Origin: Mycolicibacterium crocinum
Lineage (GTDB): Bacteria > Actinomycetota > Actinomycetes > Mycobacteriales > Mycobacteriaceae
Direction of reading: 5' to 3'
Assembly: GCF_022370635.2 (NCBI RefSeq)
Contig: NZ_CP092362.2
Location: forward strand, 2,542,001 to 2,606,000
DNA length: 64,000 nt
This document shows, in pieces, positions 20,058-29,379 of this stretch; position 1 is the first letter of the stretch, and each line of letters starts with the position of its first letter. Both the position numbers and the translations under genes were made by a program. The notes below the pieces were generated by a model, which worked only from the letters and a program-made list of their open reading frames with translations, did no database searches and was not told where the DNA came from.

Positions 20058-21350
20058 TTACCGCGGGGGTGCGGGGTCGGCTGCCCGCATCCACGGCGGA
20101 TCGATGCCGTCGGCCAGCCGGTCCTCGGCCTTGGCGTCGGCATAGCGGTAATACAGCACGCAGAACACCACGACCAGCATCAGCGACCAGCCGTAGGTGA
20201 TCTTCATGTACTCCAAGAAGCGTCCCGTCGTCGGCCAGCGCCACATCAGCCAGCGGTCCATCGTCAGGAACCCGTAGGTGGCGAGCCAGGCCGGCCAGTT
20301 GCGCACTACCGAATTCGGCAGCACGACGGTCATCAGGAACGGGAACAGCATCATCGAGTAGTAGCCCTGGGCCAGCGAGAGCACCAGCCACGACGCGATC
20401 AGCAGAACGCCCGACGAGGTGAGCATCCAGAACAGCGGGTCGCGGTGCTTGTAGTAGCGGTGCAGCAGCCACAGGCTCGCTACGGCGAGCACCAGGAAGA
20501 CCACGCGCAGCAGCAGGATCAGCCACGTCGGCAGCCCGTAGTACACCCCGTTGCCCAGGACCGAGCTGTTGAAGTAGTCGCGGGTGGAGAAGATGTACGG
20601 CAGGGTGCGCTCGACGAAATTCATCGGATCGGCCACCAGCGGCCACGCCGCCAGGTTGAACACCACCGGCACGGCGATCGCGGCGACGATTGTCCGCCAC
20701 TGCTTGTTCAACAGCGGCAGCAGCAACAGAACCCCGAGCACCGGCTTGACCACCAGTGACAGCCCGATCACCACGCCCGCCCACCACTGATGACTGACCT
20801 TGCCGTCGAGCAGCCAGCGGAAGAACAGCACCTCGCACAGCAGGATGCAGCCGTTGATGTTGGTGAACACCAGCGTGTTGGTCACCGACTCGGTGCAGAA
20901 CATGGCCAGCAGCAGCGCGGGCAGCGCCACCGAGCTCAGCGGAAACTTGAACAGCCGGACCAGCAGGCACGCGGCGATGATCATGGCCACGGTGTTGAAG
21001 AACACGAACCAGTTGTGCGAGGCGAAGACCGGCAGATAGCCGAACGGCGCCATCAGCAGGGTGCCGCCGGGCGGATACAGATAGTGCGGGTCGACGTGGT
21101 CGAAGTGTTCGTTGTAGATGTCGAGGCCGCGGCGGAAGTTCGACACCGCCCGGTAGACGGGTCCGAAGTCGTCGGTGATGTAGCCGTTGGACGACAGCAC
21201 ATAGCTGCGGTGGATGATCGACATGATTGCGATGGGCCACAGCACCGACCGCAGAATCGCCGACGTGCTGGGCGGGCTGGTCCGAGGGCGGAATGCGGCC
21301 AGCAGGCCGGATCGCGATGAGTCAGCTAGCGCCACGTCGGAACCGTACAC
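20058..21350 (-). CDS. aftC: Alpha-(1->3) arabinofuranosyltransferase AftC
   Basis: This is a polytopic membrane protein of 430 residues from the GT87-like (formerly DUF2029) family. In mycobacteria AftC adds the alpha-1,3 branching arabinofuranose to arabinogalactan and lipoarabinomannan, using decaprenyl-phosphoryl-arabinose. The DDFGPVYRAV motif after the first helix carries the aspartate pair conserved in GT-C enzymes. Context between msrB and the secreted hydrolase matches Rv2673. The start is uncertain: GTG at 21350 gives 430 residues, and a GTG at 21335 would shorten it by five. Confidence 0.88.
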   Translation of the reverse strand: MYGSDVALADSSRSGLLAAFRPRTSPPSTSAILRSVLWPIAIMSIIHRSYVLSSNGYITDDFGPVYRAVSNFRRGLDIYNEHFDHVDPHYLYPPGGTLLMAPFGYLPVFASHNWFVFFNTVAMIIAACLLVRLFKFPLSSVALPALLLAMFCTESVTNTLVFTNINGCILLCEVLFFRWLLDGKVSHQWWAGVVIGLSLVVKPVLGVLLLLPLLNKQWRTIVAAIAVPVVFNLAAWPLVADPMNFVERTLPYIFSTRDYFNSSVLGNGVYYGLPTWLILLLRVVFLVLAVASLWLLHRYYKHRDPLFWMLTSSGVLLIASWLVLSLAQGYYSMMLFPFLMTVVLPNSVVRNWPAWLATYGFLTMDRWLMWRWPTTGRFLEYMKITYGWSLMLVVVFCVLYYRYADAKAEDRLADGIDPPWMRAADPAPPR

Positions 21351-21370
21351 CGACCGGCTGCATCAGATGC

Positions 21371-22945
21371 TCAGGCAGGGCAGTAGGTGTCGGTCGGGGG
21401 CATGTTGCCGCTGTCCAGATAGCTCATCATCGGCGGCAGCGCGCAGGCGGTGTAGATGCTGGCTCCGTGGCCGATGCCCTGCCACATCACCCGCTTGCTG
21501 GCCGCGCCGGCGTTGATGATCGTCGCCGCCGATGCGGGCACACCCTGGTTGCCGGCGATCGGATCGTTCTGCACGCCCAGCAGCAGCACATTGACCTTCA
21601 GGTCCTTGGGTTCCTTGGGTGCGGCGCCGCTCGGCCAGTTCAGGCATTTCACCAGGTTGAGCGCGCCGACCGTGCCGAACTGCGGATAGAGCTTGCCCCA
21701 TTGCACGACGAGTTCTCGCACCCGGTCGGGCGTCGGGCGGTTCAGGGCGTCACTGCACGAGTTGATGAACTGGCCGTCGCTGTCGCGCATTGCTTCGGCC
21801 CGGTTGATCAGGCTGTTCAACTGGTTGGCATCACCACCGCGGGCGGCCGCGAGGATGTTGGCCAGGTTCACGGTGCTGCCGATTCGGTCGCCGCTGGGGA
21901 AGCCCAGCGCGGTGACGATCGCGTTGGCCAGCACGGCCACGGACGCCCCGCCGGGGCCGCGGCCGGCGCGGGCGGCGGCCAGCAGCGAGTCGACGGCGCC
22001 TTTGGGGTCGGGTCCGAGCGCGCAGTTGACGGCCACGCACTGCTGGGCGAACGCATCGAGGGCAGCCTGTTGTCCCTTGACCTGCTCTTCGGCCGCGGCT
22101 TCGGCGTTCACACCGGGCGGCACGGGGGAGTCGAGCACCAACCGGGCCACCTTGTCGGGGTGTGAGCCGGCGTAGGCCAGGGCGATCTGGGCTCCGTTGC
22201 CGACGCCGATGAGCGCCAGGGCCGGGACATCCCAGGTGCTGCGCAATCGTTCGAGATCCTCGGCGGCGCGGGCGTTGTCGTAGGCGGAGTCGCCGGGGGC
22301 GATGGTGTCGGTGCAGCTCGTCGTCGCGGTCATGGTGATCGCGCCGAGGTTGGCCACCGGGTCGTCACCGGACTCGAACTGGGCCTGGTCGCGCATCTCC
22401 TGCCGGTCGAACGAATCGCGGCAGTCCACCGGGCTGGACATGCCCATGCCGCGGCGGTCCACCGAGACGATCGGATGGCTCTTGAGGACGTCGGCGCCCG
22501 ACCGCGACAGCCACACCGGCAGCTGCATGGACGACGGGATGTCGGTGCCGGTGGTGAACACCAGCGGGCCGGCGTCGGGCGGGGTCTGCACCGATCGCGC
22601 CCGCACCACGCCGATACTCACCGTCCCGGTGGCTCCGGCGATCGGGTCCAGATCGGCGTCGTAGTTGGCGCACTCCAGAATCACTCCGGGCGCCGGCGGT
22701 GCGCCGGCGTCACCGAAGACCTTCGAGGTGCAGTCCTTCCAGCCCAATTCGTTCTTGGGCACCGCGATGGCCGGTGGGCCACCGGCCGGTTTGGTGGTCG
22801 TCGGCCCTGACGGGTTGTGCGCGTGGTCGCTGGCGAACTGTGGGTTTGCGGCCAGCCACGGGGCGCATCCGGTCAGCAGAGCCGTCAACGCCGCGGTGCC
22901 GAGGCTGACGATGGCTCTCCAGGCCCGGACCCGACGATCGCGCAT
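21371..22945 (-). CDS. Secreted lipoprotein of the TAP-like alpha/beta hydrolase family (Rv2672-like)
   Basis: The 524-residue precursor has an arginine-rich start, a hydrophobic stretch and a lipobox LLTGC, so it is probably lipidated at that cysteine and exported. The body matches alpha/beta hydrolases annotated as secreted proteases or lipases, with the C-terminal TAP-like domain (LLLGVQNDPIAGNQG). The nucleophile elbow reads GVGNG instead of GxSxG, so the expected serine is a glycine. The histidine-bearing end WQGIGHGASIY and the cysteine pairs remain. The ATG at 22945 is chosen over the two GTGs just upstream because GGTGG precedes it closely. Confidence 0.8.
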   Translation of the reverse strand: MRDRRVRAWRAIVSLGTAALTALLTGCAPWLAANPQFASDHAHNPSGPTTTKPAGGPPAIAVPKNELGWKDCTSKVFGDAGAPPAPGVILECANYDADLDPIAGATGTVSIGVVRARSVQTPPDAGPLVFTTGTDIPSSMQLPVWLSRSGADVLKSHPIVSVDRRGMGMSSPVDCRDSFDRQEMRDQAQFESGDDPVANLGAITMTATTSCTDTIAPGDSAYDNARAAEDLERLRSTWDVPALALIGVGNGAQIALAYAGSHPDKVARLVLDSPVPPGVNAEAAAEEQVKGQQAALDAFAQQCVAVNCALGPDPKGAVDSLLAAARAGRGPGGASVAVLANAIVTALGFPSGDRIGSTVNLANILAAARGGDANQLNSLINRAEAMRDSDGQFINSCSDALNRPTPDRVRELVVQWGKLYPQFGTVGALNLVKCLNWPSGAAPKEPKDLKVNVLLLGVQNDPIAGNQGVPASAATIINAGAASKRVMWQGIGHGASIYTACALPPMMSYLDSGNMPPTDTYCPA

Positions 22946-22981
22946 GCCCACCACCCTAGCGACACCGCACGCCCGGATAGC

Positions 22982-23767
22982 TCAGCCGACGCGCGTATAG
23001 CGCCCGTACAGATAGCCGTCGGCGTCGGACAACAGGTGCTGGCGGCGCAGCGCGGTCAGCACGTGGCCGGAGCCCGCCGCGATCCGCGGGGCGTCACCGC
23101 CGACCAGCATGGGAGCGGTGGTCAGGCACAGCTCATCGAGCAGGCCGTGTTCGACGAAGGTGCCCATCAGGGTGGGTCCGCCTTCGCACAGCACCCGGCG
23201 CAGCCCGCGCTCGGCCAGCACGGTCAGGGCGGCAGCCGGGTCCACCTCGGCCGGATCGTCACCCGAGCAGGCGATCACCTCGGCCGCGCCGCCCAGTCGC
23301 GAGCTGGTGTCCGCGGCGACGTCGTGGCAGGTGAGCACCAGCGGTGTCACCTCGGTGCGCGTCAGCACCGGCCAGTCGTTGTCGACCCGCCCGGAGCGGG
23401 TGACCAGTGCGATGGGTGGAACCTCGCTTTGGCCGCGCCGCTGCCGATTACCGCGCTGGGCGACCGTCATCTGTGCGCCCGAATAGTTCTCGGCGTGCGC
23501 GGTGCCTGCGCCGACGACGATGACGTCGGCCAGTTCGCGCAGGACCCGGAATAGCCGCCGGTCACCGGCACCGCCCAGACCGCCCGAGGTGCCGTCGGTC
23601 GCGGCGCCGCCGTCGAGGCTGATGATCGCGTTGCCGCGAACCAGGCAGCCGGTCAGGTCGTCGGGGTAGGCATAGAGCTCGTAGAGCCGGTCGTCGTCTA
23701 TGGGGCCGGCGTCGTCCAGCAGTGTGAAGTACGTCCCATCCGGGTCGTTCGAGCTCGGGTCGGCCAT
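22982..23767 (-). CDS. RibD C-terminal-domain reductase (Rv2671-like)
   Basis: The 261-residue protein consists only of the pyrimidine-reductase/dihydrofolate-reductase-like domain. The N-terminal deaminase of bifunctional RibD is absent. Family motifs include GCLVRGNAIISLDGGAATDG near residue 41, DVIVVGAGTAHAENY and LRRVLCEGGPTLMGTF. The tuberculosis orthologue is known to provide alternative dihydrofolate reductase activity when overproduced. Use in riboflavin synthesis is therefore not assured. It is divergent from zapE by 35 bases, which must hold both promoters. Confidence 0.85.
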   Translation of the reverse strand: MADPSSNDPDGTYFTLLDDAGPIDDDRLYELYAYPDDLTGCLVRGNAIISLDGGAATDGTSGGLGGAGDRRLFRVLRELADVIVVGAGTAHAENYSGAQMTVAQRGNRQRRGQSEVPPIALVTRSGRVDNDWPVLTRTEVTPLVLTCHDVAADTSSRLGGAAEVIACSGDDPAEVDPAAALTVLAERGLRRVLCEGGPTLMGTFVEHGLLDELCLTTAPMLVGGDAPRIAAGSGHVLTALRRQHLLSDADGYLYGRYTRVG

Positions 23768-23802
23768 GACGTCGATTGCAGCACGTCGTTAGGGTTCGTG
23801 TC

Positions 23803-24819
23803 ATGGACCGCCTCGTCGACCGGCACCCGACCGTGTCCCCGGAGCGGCTCGTCGCCCAACTCGTCCCGCCGCCCACGTTCGCCGACGTCAGCTTCGCGAC
23901 CTACCGACCCGACCCGGCTGAGCCCACCCAGGCCGCCGCGGTCGACGCCTGCCTGGCGTTCTGTGAGGAGGCGGAGCGCAGGCGCGCTGGAAAGAAGAAG
24001 CTCTTCGGCAAGCGGGAGACCGTCCCCGGCACCGGCATCTATCTCGACGGCGGCTTCGGCGTCGGCAAGACCCATCTGCTGGCGTCGTCCTACCGGCAAC
24101 TACCCGACTCGGCCGAACATCCCAGGGCCTTCGCCACATTCGGTGAGCTGACCCAGCTCGCCGGTGTCTTCGGATTCGTCGAGTGCATCGACCTGCTGGC
24201 CAATTACGTGGTGGTGTGCATCGACGAGTTCGAACTCGACGACCCGGGCAACACCACCCTGATCTCGCGGCTGTTGTCACAGCTCGTCGAGCGCGGGGTC
24301 TCGATCGCGGCGACGTCCAACACCCTGCCCGAACAACTGGGCGAGGGCCGGTTCGCTGCACAGGATTTCCTGCGCGAAATCAACACGCTGGCAAGCATTT
24401 TCACCACGGTGCGGATCGAAGGCCCGGACTATCGGCATCGCGGACTTCCGCCGGCGCCGCAACCGCTGTCCGATGAGGAGGTGGCCGCCAAGGCCGCCGA
24501 GCAACCCGGGGCGACTCTCGACGACTTCGATGCACTGTGTGCGCACCTGGCGACCATGCATCCGTCGCGCTATCTCACGCTGATCGAAGGCGTGCGGGGC
24601 GTGTACATCACCGGTGTGCATCCGATCGACGACCAGAACGTGGCGCTGCGCCTGGTGGCGCTGACCGACCGGCTGTATGACGCGGGCATCCCGGTGGTGG
24701 CCTCCGGCGCCAAACTCGACACGATCTTCTCCGAGGAGATGCTGGCCGGCGGCTACCGCAAGAAGTATCTGCGGGCGACGTCGCGGCTGCTGGCGCTGAC
24801 CAGTCCGGGTGGGCTTTAG
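23803..24819 (+). CDS. zapE: ZapE-like AFG1-family ATPase
   Basis: The 338-residue P-loop ATPase has a Walker A in GGFGVGKTHLLASSY (near residue 85), a Walker B in VVCIDEFELDDPGNT, and sensor residues in SIAATSNTLP. AFG1/ZapE proteins are AAA-like ATPases implicated in cell division (ZapE in E. coli) or mitochondrial proteostasis. The role in mycobacteria is not established. The ATG at 23803 (MDRLVDRHPTVSPERL) is preferred to the in-frame ATG at 23776, which would lie nearly on top of the divergent ribD-like gene's start. Confidence 0.9.
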   Translation: MDRLVDRHPTVSPERLVAQLVPPPTFADVSFATYRPDPAEPTQAAAVDACLAFCEEAERRRAGKKKLFGKRETVPGTGIYLDGGFGVGKTHLLASSYRQLPDSAEHPRAFATFGELTQLAGVFGFVECIDLLANYVVVCIDEFELDDPGNTTLISRLLSQLVERGVSIAATSNTLPEQLGEGRFAAQDFLREINTLASIFTTVRIEGPDYRHRGLPPAPQPLSDEEVAAKAAEQPGATLDDFDALCAHLATMHPSRYLTLIEGVRGVYITGVHPIDDQNVALRLVALTDRLYDAGIPVVASGAKLDTIFSEEMLAGGYRKKYLRATSRLLALTSPGGL

Positions 24820-24828
24820 CTCAGTCGC

Positions 24829-25143
24829 TCAGTCGTCGGATTCGGTTGCCGACCGGATCTTGGTGAGCTCGCCCAGACCACTGACCAGGAGCACCCGCAT
24901 CAGCACCGGGTTGGCGATGATCTGCACCGACTCGGCATGGGGGACAAGGGCATTGATGGCCGCACTGTCCAGGTAGTCCACCGCGCTGAGATCGACGGTG
25001 AGAAGGTCGGTGCCGTCGCTGGCTCCGGCGTTGAGCGCCTCGGCGAAATCGCCGACGTTACTGGCGTCGATCTCACCGGTGGCGAGCAGAGCGAGCTGGC
25101 CGTCGGCGGCTCGTTCGATGCGGATGTTCAGCGGCGTGCTCAT
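24829..25143 (-). CDS. STAS-domain anti-anti-sigma factor
   Basis: This 104-residue protein consists of one STAS domain. The segment LSAVDYLDSAAINALVPHAE contains the conserved DSxxIN core with the serine that RsbW-type kinases phosphorylate. Its ATG overlaps the stop of the large upstream regulator by four bases (ATGA), and that regulator ends in an RsbW-like kinase domain and contains a PP2C-type phosphatase. The STAS protein is therefore the expected substrate of both. The cognate sigma factor is not in the window. Confidence 0.9.
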   Translation of the reverse strand: MSTPLNIRIERAADGQLALLATGEIDASNVGDFAEALNAGASDGTDLLTVDLSAVDYLDSAAINALVPHAESVQIIANPVLMRVLLVSGLGELTKIRSATESDD

Positions 25144-28100
25144 CGGCGGATCCTCGTCGACAGGCGGACGACGGTGCCGGTGGCGTCGGGGAGGATCGCG
25201 ACATCCTCCATCAACGCTTCCATGATCTGGATGCCACGGCCCCGGTGGGTGTATCCGGTCTGCTTGGGTTTCCAGGAGCCGGAATCGGTGATGGTCAGGC
25301 GAAGCAGGTCGACGTCGGACGTGGCCTGCAGGGTGATGGTGCCCTCGGTGTTGCGGTAGCCGTGTTCGATCGCATTGGTGACTGCCTCGCCGGCGGCGAC
25401 GAGCACATCCTGCGCCTGCTCGTGGTCGATGCCGGCCGCGGTCAACCAGTCCCGCAGTGCGGCGCGAGCCGGAGCCAGATGCATGGCATCGGCCGGGATG
25501 GTCACTTCCAGCGGTTTGGGATGTCGGTAGATCAACAAGGCGACGTCATCCTGGTATCCGCCCGGCGGAGCCAGGCTTGTCATTATCTGGTCGGCCAATT
25601 GATCGAGATCCAGGGCACTGTCATCGCGAATGACGTTGGTAACCTGGTCGATTCCGTCGTCGAGCGAGCGGCGTCTGCGCTCGACGAGGCCGTCGGTGTA
25701 GAGCAGCAGGGTGGCTTGCGCGGGCAGGGTCACCTCAGCCTGCGGGCGTTGCCGGTCCGGCCGGATACCCAGTGCGAGGGAGTGGCCGCCTTCGAGCAGG
25801 CTGGTGCTGCCGTCGGCGCACACCACGATCGGCGGCGGGTGCCCGGCGCTGGAATACACCAGCTCCCCGGTGTCGGGATTCAGGATCGCGCAGAACGCGG
25901 TGGTGGACTGCGCGCCGGGCAGTCGGGCGGCAAAGCGGTCCAGACCCGCCAATGCCGCTGCGGGACTGGATCGTTCGAGCAGCAGCGCGCGACAAGCGCT
26001 GCGCAGCTGTCCCATCACCGTTGCCGCGGTCAGATCGTGACCCACGCAGTCACCGACGACCAGAGCGATCCGGCCGTCGTCGAGCGCGATCACGTCGTAC
26101 CAGTCACCGCCCACCTGCAGGGGGTGCGAGGCCGGCTGGTAGCGCACCGCGAACCCGGCGGGCAGGTCAGCTGGGCCGAGAATCGAATGTTGCAGTGCCA
26201 GAGCGGTTTCGCGTTGTTGGTCAACCTGGTGAACTCGCTGCAGGCCTTGCCCTAGCCGGCCGGCGAGGACCGTCAGCAACGTCATGTCCTCGGGGGTGAA
26301 CGGCCGCTCATCGGGCAGAACGATCCAGATCACCAGAATGCCGCGCGGATGTTGCAGTGCGATGCCCGCCGACCCGGCAATGCTGATGTCGGGGGTGAGT
26401 AGGTTCCCGGTGCTGCCCAGTGCGGTGATCCGGTCCCGGACCTGCGCCGAAAGGCTTTCCCACAGCGCCTCGTTCGCATCGCCGGCGAACTCGGGGCGCT
26501 CCGGTCCCGGCGCGGCGGTGTTGGCCCGGACCGGGAAGATCGCGGCGATGACCCGCAGTGCCGACCACTGCCCGCGCAGCTGCTCCAACGCGCCGTGCAG
26601 GGCGTCGTCCACCGCATCGGCTTGGGCCAGCTGCTGATTCAGTGTCGCCAGGGCGGTCTGGCGCTGGACGCTGTAATGCTCGGCTGTGACGTCGCGGAAC
26701 GTGCCGACCATGACGCCGCGGCCGGTCTCGGGGTCCTGGGCGTGGGCGATGTTCGCGGTGATCCACACCCGGTGCCCATCGCGGTGGTTCACCGGAATGG
26801 TGTAGCTGCCGAGCGGTTTCTCCGGGATGCCGGCGAACGCGTCGACGATCAGCCGGTGCGCTTCGGGCTGGGTGTCGGCGTTCGGCCACCACGGATGTTC
26901 CGGCGCATACGGCAGGTCCTCGGGCCCGAAGCCGAGGATGTCGGTGAACGCTTTGTTGATCTCGATGACGGCGCCGACTTCGTCGCAGACGAAGAACGCC
27001 TCCTGCAGGGACTCCACCAGCGCCGTGCGCCAGCGGGTGTGGTGACTGCGGAGCCGGGCCAGTTCGATGTTGGCGCGCACGCGGGCCAGGAGCTCGGCGG
27101 CCACGAACGGCTTGACCAGATAGTCGTCGGCGCCGGCCTGCAGGCCTTCGATCGAGGCCTCTTGACCGGCCCGCGCCGACAGCAGCAGCACCGGTACGCC
27201 CACGGTGTGCGGATCGTTGCGCAGCGCGGCCACCAGTGCCAGGCCGTCGAGGCGCGGCATCATCACGTCGCTGACCACGAGGTCAGGACGCTCAGCCCGG
27301 ATGCGGCTCAGGGCCTGCTGACCGTCGGAGACGGCATCGACCTGATATCCGGCGCCGCGCAGCAGGCGGACCAGGTACTCGCGCATGTCGGCGTTGTCAT
27401 CGGCCACCAGCACACGCCCGGGTGCGACGACCGCCGGCGTCGGATCCGGTGCCGCGGGCAGGCCGCCGTCGCCGCCGTCGGGCAGCCAGCGCAATGCCTC
27501 CTGCACGTAGGGCTCGGCGATGTTCGACGAGCGGCTGGTCCCGGCCGGGCTGAGCGACTCGGAAGGCAAATGCCCGGCCCCCAGCGGTAGCCGGATGGTG
27601 AAGGTGGTGCCGGCGTCTTCGATGCTGTCGGCGGTGATGCTGCCGCCATGCAAGCCGACGAGTTCCTTCACCAGCGCCAACCCGATACCGCTGCCCTCGG
27701 TGGATCGGGCGCGGGCACTGTCGATCCGGTGGAACCGCTCGAACAGCCGCGGCATCTCGGCGGCGGGCACGCCGATCCCGGTATCGTTGACGCTCACCAC
27801 CGCCTCGTCGCCATCGCGGACGACGCGAACCGTGATCGATCCGTCGAAGGTGTACTTCAGCGCGTTGGACAGCAGGTTGAGGATGACCTTTTCCCACATG
27901 TCGCGGTCCAGGTACACCGGCTCGGGCAAGGGCTGGCAGTCGACGATCAGCTGCAGATCGGCGCGATCGATGGCTGAGCGGAACACGCTGGCCAGTTCGG
28001 CGGTCACCTCGGCCAGGTCGACCGGCTCATAGTGCGCCTGAACACGATTGGCTTCGATCCGGGAGAAGTCCAGCAGGGTATTGACCAATTTGGCCAGGCG

Positions 28101-29267
28101 CAGGCCGTTGCGCTGGATCACATCCAATTCCTGCTGGGCGTGCTCGTCGACGCCGGGGTGGGCGCGCAGCTCGCCCACGGGCCCCAGAATCAGGGTGATC
28201 GGGGTGCGGAACTCGTGGCTGATATTGGAGAAGAACGTCGTCTTGGCACGGTCGAGCTCGGCGAGCTCGTCGGCCCGCCGCTGCTGCTCGCTGTAGCTGC
28301 GGGCGCTGGAGACCCCGGTCGCGATGTGGCCGGCGACCAGGTTGATGAAGCCGCGGTACTCGTCGTCGAGCGGCCGATAGCGGTTCAGCGCGGCGACCAG
28401 GAAACCCGACGGCGTACCGCCCTGGGCTTGGAGCGGGGTCACCAGTGCGTGCGTCGGCGGCTCCTGCCAGTCGCCGGTCGGCAGATCGGTGAACGGTTCT
28501 CCGACGAGGTCGACCACAACGGATCGACCGTGAGCCGGCTCGTCGACGGGCCAGATTCCCGAGCCGTCGGCGGGCATCACCGCCGGCCCGGTGGGATGGT
28601 CGGCGGCGATGCCGCTGACGCCGGCCAGGCGTGCTCCGCCGGCGTCGTCGAACAGGTAGGTCAGGGTGAACGGCAGATCGCGCTGGTTGCCGGCGAGTTG
28701 GCGAGCCGCGAAGGCCAGCATCTCCTGCTCGGTGCGTACCACGGAGGGGTCTGAGCCGAGATGACGCAACGTGGCTAGCCGGCGCTCACCGATCACCCGG
28801 TCGGTTTCTTCGCTGACTACGCACAGGACACCGACCACCTGGCCGGACTCGTCGCGCAGCGGGCTGTAGGAGAACGTGTGATAAGTCTCTTCGGGATAGC
28901 CCGACCGTTCGAGGAAAAGCAGGAGACCCTGGTCCCAGGTGGCCTCGGCGGTGGTCAGCACCCGGTCGATGCGCGGGCCGATGTCTTCCCAGATCTCCGC
29001 CCACACCTCACGGGCGGGCCGGCCGAGCGCCCAGGGGTATTTCCGGCCCAGGGTGTCGCGCCGGTAGGAATCATTGCAGAAGAACGTGAGATCCGGGCCC
29101 CAAGCCATCCACATGGCAAAACGGGACGAGAGCAGGATGCTGACTGTGGTTCGGAGGCTCTGCGGCCAGTCCGCCGACGGTCCCAATGGAGTCGATGCCC
29201 AGTCGACTTTCGCCAGATCCTCGCCGACATGATCGCCGGGGCCGGAGGCTGATCCAACGTCCACCAC
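25140..29267 (-). CDS. Giant hybrid regulator: PAS-GAF-histidine kinase-receiver-PAS-GAF-PP2C phosphatase-RsbW-like kinase
   Basis: The 1375-residue soluble protein fuses a sensor kinase to a partner-switching module. In order: a PAS-like region (residues 1-165), GAF (about 195-330), HisKA with FFSNISHEFRTP (about 350), HATPase with LLSNALKYTF (about 465), a receiver with VSDVMMPRLDG (about 635-755), PAS (about 775-890), a GAF-like region (about 900-1040), a SpoIIE phosphatase with GGDWYDVIALDDGRIALVVGDCVGHD (metal aspartates present, about 1050-1240), and a C-terminal anti-sigma kinase with AAGEAVTNAIEHGYR. The start is a GTG. It is coupled by ATGA overlap to the STAS gene. A 112-base region (29268-29379) upstream should contain its promoter. 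Confidence 0.92.
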   Translation of the reverse strand: MVDVGSASGPGDHVGEDLAKVDWASTPLGPSADWPQSLRTTVSILLSSRFAMWMAWGPDLTFFCNDSYRRDTLGRKYPWALGRPAREVWAEIWEDIGPRIDRVLTTAEATWDQGLLLFLERSGYPEETYHTFSYSPLRDESGQVVGVLCVVSEETDRVIGERRLATLRHLGSDPSVVRTEQEMLAFAARQLAGNQRDLPFTLTYLFDDAGGARLAGVSGIAADHPTGPAVMPADGSGIWPVDEPAHGRSVVVDLVGEPFTDLPTGDWQEPPTHALVTPLQAQGGTPSGFLVAALNRYRPLDDEYRGFINLVAGHIATGVSSARSYSEQQRRADELAELDRAKTTFFSNISHEFRTPITLILGPVGELRAHPGVDEHAQQELDVIQRNGLRLAKLVNTLLDFSRIEANRVQAHYEPVDLAEVTAELASVFRSAIDRADLQLIVDCQPLPEPVYLDRDMWEKVILNLLSNALKYTFDGSITVRVVRDGDEAVVSVNDTGIGVPAAEMPRLFERFHRIDSARARSTEGSGIGLALVKELVGLHGGSITADSIEDAGTTFTIRLPLGAGHLPSESLSPAGTSRSSNIAEPYVQEALRWLPDGGDGGLPAAPDPTPAVVAPGRVLVADDNADMREYLVRLLRGAGYQVDAVSDGQQALSRIRAERPDLVVSDVMMPRLDGLALVAALRNDPHTVGVPVLLLSARAGQEASIEGLQAGADDYLVKPFVAAELLARVRANIELARLRSHHTRWRTALVESLQEAFFVCDEVGAVIEINKAFTDILGFGPEDLPYAPEHPWWPNADTQPEAHRLIVDAFAGIPEKPLGSYTIPVNHRDGHRVWITANIAHAQDPETGRGVMVGTFRDVTAEHYSVQRQTALATLNQQLAQADAVDDALHGALEQLRGQWSALRVIAAIFPVRANTAAPGPERPEFAGDANEALWESLSAQVRDRITALGSTGNLLTPDISIAGSAGIALQHPRGILVIWIVLPDERPFTPEDMTLLTVLAGRLGQGLQRVHQVDQQRETALALQHSILGPADLPAGFAVRYQPASHPLQVGGDWYDVIALDDGRIALVVGDCVGHDLTAATVMGQLRSACRALLLERSSPAAALAGLDRFAARLPGAQSTTAFCAILNPDTGELVYSSAGHPPPIVVCADGSTSLLEGGHSLALGIRPDRQRPQAEVTLPAQATLLLYTDGLVERRRRSLDDGIDQVTNVIRDDSALDLDQLADQIMTSLAPPGGYQDDVALLIYRHPKPLEVTIPADAMHLAPARAALRDWLTAAGIDHEQAQDVLVAAGEAVTNAIEHGYRNTEGTITLQATSDVDLLRLTITDSGSWKPKQTGYTHRGRGIQIMEALMEDVAILPDATGTVVRLSTRIRR

Positions 29268-29379
29268 AACGTCCTTTCGGCTAGATCCGGCCTGGTGCGA
29301 TCAGCCAACGGAGTTCACCTTACGGTCCCGGTGCTAAACCAGGGCCGCAGTCGTGCAACCGTCACTTTCGTGGCGCGGT

